Shown: positions 9,924 through 16,196 of the stretch, one piece after another | Layout of the letters: each line of letters opens with the position of its first letter | Numbering within the stretch: position 1 is the first letter of the stretch | Origin: Dissophora ornata | Lineage: Eukaryota > Mortierellomycota > Mortierellomycetes > Mortierellales > Mortierellaceae | Direction: 5' to 3' | Length of the DNA: 16,196 nucleotides | Assembly: GCA_025201705.1 (NCBI GenBank) | Contig: MU617314.1 | Location: 1 to 16,196 of the forward strand | The notes under the pieces: generated by a model | What the model saw: the letters and a program-made list of their open reading frames with translations, nothing else | Database searches by the model: none | What the model was told of the DNA's origin: nothing | Program-made: the position numbers and the translations under genes

Positions 9924-10217
9924 TCAATAAATCAGGGTGTAGGGCTGACCGAAAGGACCGCGGAAATCGCATACCACGGGGACATGGTTGTACAGACGCC
10001 AATACCAGATGTGACATCCCGAGTGACCGACCAACGTGGCCGGTGTTGTTGCACCGGGAGGAAAAGCATGTGCTTGACACACATAAACGACTGGATGGGA
10101 ATAACTTTTGTCTCCACAATCCATAATCTCTACCGCGTAGGACAGTGTGAAAAGCGCATGTGTCGGTCCTGTCGGTCCTGTCGGGCTTCCAGACGAACTC
10201 CATTGCTGCAAGAACAC
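9924..10217 (-). pseudogene. Possible degenerate DM9-like (DUF3421) domain remnant
   Basis: A minus-strand frame of about 97 codons (its nominal first codon is GTG, so no true start is seen) ends in TGA at 9924. Its middle resembles the DM9/DUF3421 pattern, in which an Ala-Val and an acidic turn precede [LV]YV..A, then P-G, then C-[HYA]-I-x-Y. Here I read YAVEIMDCGDKS, VVYVCQAHAF, TPATLV and GHSGCHIWYW. The Gly-Gly-Lys-Glu element expected after the Tyr is missing and there is no second repeat, so if real it is degraded or partial. DM9 proteins are carbohydrate-binding in animals; a role here would be speculation. A plus-strand frame of 187 codons (9759-10322) and another minus frame (9865-10203) are open across the same bases, so the choice of frame is uncertain. 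Confidence 0.3.
10160..10186. repeat. 9-bp tandem repeat, about three copies
   Basis: TGTCGGTCC occurs twice in direct succession followed by a third partial copy TGTCGGGCT. In the minus frame described above it encodes a repeated Gly-Pro-Thr. Confidence 0.8.
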
Positions 10218-10887
10218 GCGCTAGATCATGTTCATGTCGTTCACTCCATGCTTTTGATCATTCTCCCGGCTACCGACACGGATGACAAAGATAGATATCC
10301 GCAAAGGAAACCACCGCTATAGACTCTATCCTGTTAGTCGTATGATAAAGAACTAGACAAAATGCAAAATAGCTGTGGAACTAGCATTCACGGAATGATT
10401 GAAGATCTGTTATTTTTTGTATTTTATCGAAACAATTGGGGCTCCCGACAACGCAGGAGGCAACCAATAATCAGTACGTTGATAGGACAAAAGGTCGTTG
10501 TGTCCGTGCCAGCCCTGTATAAAGACATTCCCTTTCAGGCTACAAAACGTCTATCGCCGCTCACGCAGGTGCGATGGTGATCTACGATTGGCCTTCAAGG
10601 GCCACATTGGATTGGAGGATGCGAGTGTTACTGATGGCAACGTCAAAAAGTAGAGTGAGCAAGCAAGAACATGAGATGCATTGCTGGCGTGTGTGCTTGG
10701 TCACGATCGTTCTTGCACGCCGACCGCCACAGCACGATTGGTACAGATGCCGTAGCGCTGGAGGGAATCCTCTTGGAACAAGCAATGGCTTGCGATTAAT
10801 GTTGGATACAAGCATTCTTGTCTGATTCTATTCCTATCTCCCTATCGATTGCCTCATGCCCTGCTGTTCACTTGACCTAAAATTCTA

Positions 10888-11460
10888 TTCGGCTGACGCT
10901 TTTTTTTTTTTTTTTGTTGATTCCTTCCCGATGATTTTTTTTCCAGCTCTTTCAGGCGATAGGAGTGAAGGCCACAACCGATACTGCTCCTCGTTTCTAT
11001 GGGTTGTTGGACTGTAATAAACCGCAATGGGCAGAAATTCGCTCTCCCTTTGCTCGAGATTGTGCAGGTAGCTCACGCATATGCAGAAGACGGGCACAGG
11101 CACCCGCTCGCCCGCACGCATCTGCAATCGCTGCATAATGTCTTGTAGAGAGTCTGGCCCCTTGTGGACATTCACAGACCCTCAATCGTAACCTTATTGG
11201 TGTTGCCATCGGGCGAGATCTTGGTCCGCCATAGGCTATGTTTGCTGAACAGACGTCGCGCGTGGTTCAGTGCAAGCGCAAAGGGCCGTTTTCTCCTGAC
11301 GCAATACGGGCAAGAGAGTTGACTGGCTGTGTGCCGGCCACTTGCCTCTCTGTCGCCGCCCTTTTTCTGTCTTTGTGCCTTTTGTGTGCGAGTCAAGTGG
11401 GACTGCAGCTGCCGCTGCAGTGGAGTGGCAGCATTCGGGATTTCTTTTGGTATTCAGTCC
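10888..11460 (-). pseudogene. Possible frameshifted coding relic, unknown family
   Basis: Two minus-strand frames abut. The upstream one (about 11453 to 11172) ends HSLWRTKISPDGNTNKVTIEGL then TGA; the downstream one (about 11175 to 10885) starts VNVHKGPDSLQDIMQRLQMR and runs through VSYLHNLEQRESEFLPIAVYY. The two meet within a few bases at CTGTGAATG, so a single lost base would explain the break. No ATG opens the upstream frame, and no GT-AG pair joins the two. I do not recognise the family. The tail is a Lys run from the T16 tract at 10900-10915, so the true end is unclear. It could also be chance open sequence opposite the promoter of the Ser-rich gene. Confidence 0.25.
10900..10915. repeat. 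Poly(T) tract, 16 nt
   Basis: Uninterrupted T16, followed closely by another T8 run near 10936-10943. Simple sequence; no gene role assigned. Confidence 0.9.
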
Positions 11461-11463
11461 AAT
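11459..11463 (+). promoter_or_regulatory. CCAAT box upstream of the Ser-rich gene
   Basis: CCAAT on the plus strand about 70 bp upstream of a clear TATA box, the usual spacing for an HAP-complex site in fungal promoters. Upstream of it, near 11403-11420, is a CTGCAG-CTGC-CGCTGCAG stretch made of repeated PstI-like half sites. Confidence 0.4.
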
Positions 11464-11533
11464 TCATTCGCGCTCACACAAGTCGATCCCAATTCAAAAC
11501 ACACATCGCCTCTCTATTCAATCGCATCGGCCA

Positions 11534-11540
11534 TATATAA
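11534..11540 (+). promoter_or_regulatory. TATA box (TATATAA) of the Ser-rich gene
   Basis: TATATAA followed by GCGG lies 184 nt before the ATG at 11724. Between them is a pyrimidine-rich leader with a (TC)12 tract, a layout typical of strong TATA-containing fungal promoters. Transcription probably starts about 30-60 nt downstream. Confidence 0.6.
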
Positions 11541-11626
11541 GCGGACCAACGCGCACTCTCGTGGAACCTTTTTATTTCCTCCATTCAAAGCGTCCATTCA
11601 TTCATCGCCCCTCCATCGACTCCCAT

Positions 11627-11650
<24 letters not shown>
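11627..11650. repeat. (TC)12 microsatellite in the 5' leader
   Basis: Twelve TC units inside a longer CT-rich stretch that ends around 11675, directly upstream of the coding region. CT blocks of this kind commonly sit at transcription starts of highly expressed fungal genes. Confidence 0.9.
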
Positions 11651-11658
<8 letters not shown>

Positions 11659-11723
11659 CCTCCCTCGCCATCCTCGCCCTCTTACTACCGACACATACAT
11701 ATACTCCTCTCACACCCTCCCCT

Positions 11724-12860
11724 ATGGGCACCATCATGAACTTCATCAGCCAGCACATCCATATCACCGACAGCCTCGTGCATCCTCACCAGCAGCAGAA
11801 GCAACAGCAGCCAAGCGACAAGCCCCGATACTACTCCATCTTCAGCGACCTGTCCGCCATGGGCGACCAACGGGAGCGCGCTCTCCAGCAGTTCCCCTGT
11901 GAGGAGAAGCACTCCTTCAACCCCCACTACCAGCACAACCTCATCTCCACCTCCCCCTCGTCACCTCCCTCACTGAGCTCGTCACCATCAAACTCCTCTC
12001 CTTCCTCCGCTTACTCCAGCAGCAGCAGCTATCATTCGTCTCTCTCAAGAGCAACTGGCGCCAGATCGTCCGGCCAGGACTCTCATCTGCACCACTACAA
12101 CACCGTCAGTGGCAGTGGCAACATCGGTAGCAGCAGCTGCAATGGAAGCAAGCACGACTACAGCTACCACCGACACTACAACCGCCGACAGAACCTGAGA
12201 CGCTACACCACTCAGCAGCAGCAAGAGCATTTCCATGATGATTGGATGTTTGGCATCACAGAGGACGATGACTACCGCGGCGCCAACGCCAAGTCGCCCT
12301 CGCCGTCGACTATGACACGTGCCAGTCCTCAAGAACCACTCATCTCGTCTTCATCATCTACAGTGTCGTTGAAGTCGTCCTTGTCACGCAGGAGCCGATC
12401 TCAGCATGGCGATATCATGAACGCGTTTCCAAACAGCGTCGCCACCAACACCACACCAAGATCCACCGCCGTCACGTTCTCGCCCGTCGTGCTGCAGCAA
12501 TCCACAGCCTCTTCGCTGGGGCTTTTATCCAGCATTTCAGAGTCGAGTCATTCGTCTTTGGACTTCAATAATGGCACCACAGCTGTTGTAGCTACTGCCA
12601 TTTCTACTTCGTCTGCAGCTGCAACCACCTCCACCTCCACAAACCCAGCCTCCTGTGCCACATCTTCAACCTCCCTGTCTCAGCAGCAGTCCGGTGCCGG
12701 CCGCCTGACCGCGAAACAGTCGCTCATGCGGATCACCCAGTGCTCAAAATCGGAGGAAGGCTGGTGCTCTCAAAAGGCCGGACAATATACCCAACGCTAT
12801 GCGGATGATTCCAACTCCCGTGGCCTGAAGACTGATGGCCGTCGAACGCGCCGTCTCTAA
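11724..12860 (+). CDS. Ser-rich low-complexity protein of unknown function (378 aa, single exon)
   Basis: I do not recognise this protein. The frame is open for 378 codons from ATG 11724 to TAA 12858-12860; a second ATG at 11736 (A at -3) has better context and would give 374 residues. The early half uses mostly C- or G-ending codons (TCC, ATC, CAC, AAC, CAG, AAG), a strong sign of selected, well-translated coding sequence; the bias weakens toward the end. Order: MNFISQHIHITDSL near the start; Q-rich 25-33; a less biased block RYYSIFSDLSAMGDQRERAL (35-54); Ser/Pro tracts 75-110; His/Tyr-rich 120-165; QQQQEHFHDDWMFGITEDDD (about 163-182); S/T-rich 190-340; LSRRSRSQH; a more complex C-terminus ending RGLKTDGRRTRRL. 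No signal peptide or membrane segment. Likely intrinsically disordered and phosphorylated (inference); the ordered-looking DWMFGITEDDD block may be a docking motif. Confidence 0.75.
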   Translation: MGTIMNFISQHIHITDSLVHPHQQQKQQQPSDKPRYYSIFSDLSAMGDQRERALQQFPCEEKHSFNPHYQHNLISTSPSSPPSLSSSPSNSSPSSAYSSSSSYHSSLSRATGARSSGQDSHLHHYNTVSGSGNIGSSSCNGSKHDYSYHRHYNRRQNLRRYTTQQQQEHFHDDWMFGITEDDDYRGANAKSPSPSTMTRASPQEPLISSSSSTVSLKSSLSRRSRSQHGDIMNAFPNSVATNTTPRSTAVTFSPVVLQQSTASSLGLLSSISESSHSSLDFNNGTTAVVATAISTSSAAATTSTSTNPASCATSSTSLSQQQSGAGRLTAKQSLMRITQCSKSEEGWCSQKAGQYTQRYADDSNSRGLKTDGRRTRRL

Positions 12861-14759
12861 ACAAAGCTTACCACAGAAGTATACAATGGGGGGGGGGTCA
12901 ACCCAAGGATTGGAAGATCCCCCCTCTTTGGCCAAGTGCCCATTTCTTCACCCTCTCTGCCTCTGGATTCCACACATGCCAGCAACAAACACCCTTACTC
13001 TCTGTACATTCTATCCCTTTTCTGTGCTTCTCCCTGCTCTGGTTATCTGTTTATTGAAATTCTTGTACTTTTAGTTGTAGTCTATAGTTTGCGATGCTTC
13101 TGTTTGTTCTTTTACTCGTTTTCTGTTTCTCTTTCTTTGTTTGTGATACTTCATATGATACCAGATCCCTCAAGTCAGTTCCGAACTTCACATTGTTCCG
13201 AATTGCAAAATGACGTTTGTACAGAGCTTCTTTTTTTTTCCTACGTTTCTTTGTAACAACAAGCTGCGGTTCGCTTTTCCCGTTCAGCAAAATACAAAAC
13301 TAAGCACTTGAGTGTTTGTATCAACAGTCGTGTGGACAATAATAAATATATACTGTGCCCCCCCAATTGTGCCCAATTGTTTAGGCTTTGAGGAAAAAAG
13401 GGAAGGGAAAAAAAAAAAAGAGAGTACGAGAAAAGCAATGTGCATGAGGTATGACATCGCGCGTGATGGAGGATGTATACAGATGTGCACATGGGTGGAG
13501 AACGACCAGATTTGGTGTGATCCAGGCCGAGAAAGTAGCTGTGCCTTCATAACAACATGGGCGGTTCCTCAAATAGGTCAAGGATAATGTAAGAAAAATA
13601 AACACCCAGGTTGTCATGATGCATGGGAGTGAATGTGTGACATGACACAAGACGTTCACCCTTCTCGGGAAAAAATGGAGGCGAGCAGCCAACAGGGTCT
13701 GATGACGAATAAGTGTAGCATAGAGTAGTCTACGATAGGGAAACGAGGCGAGATTTCAGGGACAGAATCTCCGGGAAGAGGAAAAAAAAAACAAGGGGTT
13801 AGGAAAAATACTTCGCCCTGTCTGACCAACTGGGAAGAAATTCTGACGACCACGTCGTGTTTACATGCCGTCTGGTTGGATGGTTCTCCTGAAACGCCCG
13901 TCCGTCGACCCTTGTCACCTTTCGGACCTGTCAGAGCCTTTTCCAACAACTCTCCGTCCTCTCTCTCGCTCTTGTTGACATTTGTTCTTTGCGGGGGAGG
14001 GAGGGAGGTCACAGCTGACTCTCGCCCATCCACACAAAGAAAACTCTGAAATCGATCTGGGAGAAGCCGAGTGTGCTTCCTGCTCTGCTTACGATGCGGC
14101 ATGCTTTGCCTAGCCAACCAAAGTATCCCACGACGCTCTCCATCATGTTAGGAGATTTGATCTTTACCTTTTTGCACCGCTACTATTTTATAAAGATGCT
14201 TACCTACCTACTATAGGACAGAAAGAAAAAAAGGTTCGGGATCATCTGTAACGAGCACATGGATGGCACCAACATCTACAGGACGTGATCTATGAAAAAA
14301 AATGTAAGCTGCAGCTCAAGATTAGGGAGTATCCTCGTTGCATCTGGGCACTCTAGCATCCAAAGCGAGTCTTTTTCCATTCATCTGTACAGTTTCTTTG
14401 GGATTAGTGTCATCTCTAGACTGGAAACTATTCTTTCCTATAGTATCGAGTTGAGGGGGGAAGGGGAGGATTGTATCTTGATTTGTCCAAGCAGATGCAT
14501 GTCTGCTTTCGTAAACGATCCTTCCAAAAGCCATGTGGTGCAGCGATGCATTTTTGACATGTGTGCGAGGGCAGCGTTTTATTCAATTGGTTCTGCGCGC
14601 CGACATCGGAGAATCAATTCTACAGAAATGTATGATTCCACACGCGAAATGTGAAATCCACGATCGATCTAACTTTGGTGGCTTGACCTCTATTGTTGCT
14701 CCCATCCACCGTCTCTTGGTGAGCTGCCAGTTTGGGCGGAACCTTTCCTAGGACATTCC
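12861..14759. other. 3' UTR of the Ser-rich gene and gene-poor sequence
   Basis: Starts with the 3' UTR, including a G10 run (12888-12897) 28 nt past the stop and T-rich stretches near 13050-13245. A direct repeat CCCAATTGT occurs twice at 13362-13380. Minus-strand frames around 13656-14117 (153 codons) and 14322-14534 (70 codons) are open but lack starts, splice sites or motifs I can defend, so none is annotated. Confidence 0.5.
13341..13346 (+). terminator. Candidate polyadenylation signal AATAAA of the Ser-rich gene
   Basis: The first perfect AATAAA on the plus strand after the Ser-rich gene, 480 nt past its stop, after a T-rich stretch. This would make a long 3' UTR; an imperfect signal nearer the stop could be used instead. 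Confidence 0.4.
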
Positions 14760-15643
14760 CTATCTTCGCTCCTTGGATCCCTTAGATTTCTCGTACATGG
14801 CCTGGTCAAATCGCTGTAAGGGTCAGCTCCTGCGCGACTCATTTGGCGTTCAAGGCTGTAGCATAGGTTTGTGATCCTCTCGTCCGTCAGCTTAACCGCC
14901 TCGTGCTTGTAAGTCGAGCAGTCTACTTTCTTGGATGCACCACACAGCCGATTTTTCAAGTCCAGTTGGCGCTGGATATGCTCAGCCAGACTTGACGATG
15001 TCGATGCTGTCAAAGAAGAGGGCCTAATCGTCAAATATCAGTCTAGGTCATCCCATCAGCATGCTTATTTGAGCTCCCTCTCTCGTGCTTCATGCAGCCC
15101 CTTCTATTCAGTGCCGTGTCTGAATGAAAGTTAAAAATGTCCGCAGACAAGTCAGGCGTGACACCTTGCTGCGAGTGCGAAATGGCGACCCCTCCCTGCT
15201 TTCTTGACTGCATTCAGTCCATCCTCGAAGGCATCTAGGCCGTACGACTCTGAATCCTTTGCAAAGCTCTCTGATACTCAGATGAGCGGCGTGCGTATAA
15301 ATAAGCTATGTACGCTCACTCTCTCGCAAACAAGAGCACCGGCTAGGTGATCGCGAAGCGTGGTGAGTATGACATGGCTCCAGTGTGGAGAGCAAATGTA
15401 AGGAAGGGGAGCGGCGGAGACATTCCGCAGCTCAGCTTAGTGGCGTGAAGTCGCTCTTGAAGATCGGGGTTTCCCACTTGGTTAGTGCTGGCATCCAAGG
15501 CAGTATAAGCCAGCTGAACATTGGCTGTTATTATGCGGGTTCCTCCTCATTTATACATCGATCACATCGATGGTGTATCCATGTAATATGGACGATGTTG
15601 GAGAGACAGAGGCAGATGGCTTTTGAGCCGGCTCTTGTGCCAT
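14760..15643 (-). pseudogene. Unresolved multi-exon gene or decaying gene for a helical, charged protein
   Basis: Five protein-like segments follow one another on the minus strand. (1) 15643-15554, from an ATG: MAQEPAQKPSASVSPTSS to TIDVIDV, then TAA with a GTATAA donor. (2) 15513-15423 after a TTCAG acceptor: LAYTALDAST, GNPDLQERLHATKLS, then in another frame VILTTLRDHLAGALVCER to 15320, followed by a good donor GTGAGC. (3) 15268-15163: SFAKDSESYGLDAFEDGLNA, RGRHFALAAR. (4) 15006-14838 after a TTTGACAG acceptor: LAEHIQRQLDLKNRL, YKHEAVKLTDERITNLCYSL. (5) 14813-14760: RFDQAMYEKSKGSKERR and TAG. The heptad-like charged helices of (3) and (4) are what persuades me; they are reminiscent of BAR-type coiled coils, but this is only an impression. 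Several junctions need poor donors (GTCTCC, GTCACG) or introns near 45-50 nt, and (4) to (5) has no donor, which suggests frameshifts. Confidence 0.33.
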
Positions 15644-16196
15644 GAAAATTGCTGCCAACACCGTTGAGGTACTTTCAGAATAAAACGTGATGTTGTCTTG
15701 AACATTTAACTATTGACGTTGGACATAAACGAGAGAATGGAATGCGCAAAAGTGAATTTGGGACTGAGTTCCATTTCCATCATCAAGGTCATGCATGCGA
15801 TCCATGTTGGTGATGGTGGCAAAGAGCATGTTGATCTCATGCCGATGCGACGATTGTACTTGTTCAGGACGCCAAACGACTGCGGTGTGGGTCACAGAAT
15901 AGTGGCATGTGCAACCAATGTTGCCTTCGCCCTCCACCAATGGGAGCCCACGCGAAGGTTTCTACGGATGTGCAGCACCCTCGGCATGCATATTTTATTT
16001 TTGCACGCTATCCCCATGTAAAGAAACACAGCCGAACAATGAGTACAGGAAACTGGAAACTATGCAATTGTTTTTTTTTTTGGTGGCACTTCTTTCTCGT
16101 TGTTCCCGACCCGTCGCCTTATCCGTGCGTTTCGAATTATTTCATTTCTCTTGGGGGGCTTTTACCAGCGTTCCTGGGAAGGGAGGGAAAATTCTT
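15644..16196. other. Window end: no supported gene
   Basis: Open frames on both strands overlap at about 15710-16021 (102 codons plus, 76 codons minus). The minus frame ends at a TAG (15710-15712) and then stays open in the same frame into the segment starting at 15643, so it might belong to the unresolved gene above with one stop in between, but it has no recognisable motif. A T11 run lies near 16071-16081. Confidence 0.4.

Noticed and set aside
9759..10322. 187-codon plus-strand open frame as a gene
   Set aside because: Its composition (many Cys, His and Arg with no motif or helical pattern), the absence of promoter support and the competing minus-strand frames make it unconvincing; it is kept only as part of the stop-poor observation.
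12888..12897. G10 run as a frameshift within a longer Ser-rich protein
   Set aside because: It lies 28 nt after the TAA stop and the codon bias has already faded, so it is more simply in the 3' UTR.
13656..14117. 153-codon minus-strand frame as a gene
   Set aside because: No motif, doubtful start, and the downstream half is an unremarkable T-rich and hydrophobic translation; a few acceptor-like sites do not combine into a gene model.
1..16196. CRISPR array, phage, toxin-antitoxin, secondary-metabolite cluster or intact transposon
   Set aside because: No regularly spaced repeats, no integrase, transposase or reverse-transcriptase motifs, and no linked biosynthetic or defence genes are visible on either strand.

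Overview
The window reads as nuclear DNA of an early-diverging filamentous fungus, most likely Mucoromycota in the broad sense and perhaps Mortierella-like (inference). The grounds are: a She9/Mdm33 gene, a fungal mitochondrial family; spliced genes with short GT-AG introns (79-105 nt where both ends are visible) and CTAAC/CTAAT-type branch sites; TATA and CCAAT promoter elements; AATAAA polyadenylation signals; many homopolymers and microsatellites; and no bacterial signals such as operons or Shine-Dalgarno sites.

Layout. (1) 513-809, minus: first coding exon of a P-type Ca2+-ATPase (PMC1/PMCA type). Its first intron leaves the window and contains a 68-nt A run (plus strand). (2) 1696-3700, minus: a complete two-exon gene for She9/Mdm33, a mitochondrial inner-membrane coiled-coil protein. 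(3) 4291-6395, plus: a complete five-exon gene for an Nsp1/Nup62-type FG nucleoporin, including an inferred 4-nt start exon and an 18-nt microexon. She9 and Nsp1 are divergent and share a ~590-bp promoter region. (4) 6396-11400: about 5 kb without a gene I can model with confidence. It holds microsatellites, small palindromes, a possible degenerate DM9-like (DUF3421) domain near 9.92-10.22 kb and a possible frameshifted coding relic near 10.9-11.45 kb. (5) 11724-12860, plus: an intact 378-codon Ser-rich, low-complexity protein of unknown function with a TATA box, a CT-rich leader and strongly C-ending codons early in the gene. (6) 12861-16196: 3' UTR and gene-poor sequence. On the minus strand at 14.76-15.64 kb a run of helical, charged, protein-like segments lies in the right order but cannot be joined cleanly by consensus splicing, so it is either a real multi-exon gene or a decaying one.

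The three recognisable genes are housekeeping genes of different compartments (Ca2+ export, mitochondrial inner membrane, nuclear pore) and form no pathway. I see no CRISPR array, phage, defence island, intact transposase or biosynthetic cluster, and I do not claim a new system. The best leads are the nucleoporin microexon, the intronic poly(A) tract, the highly codon-biased Ser-rich orphan, and the three possible gene relics.
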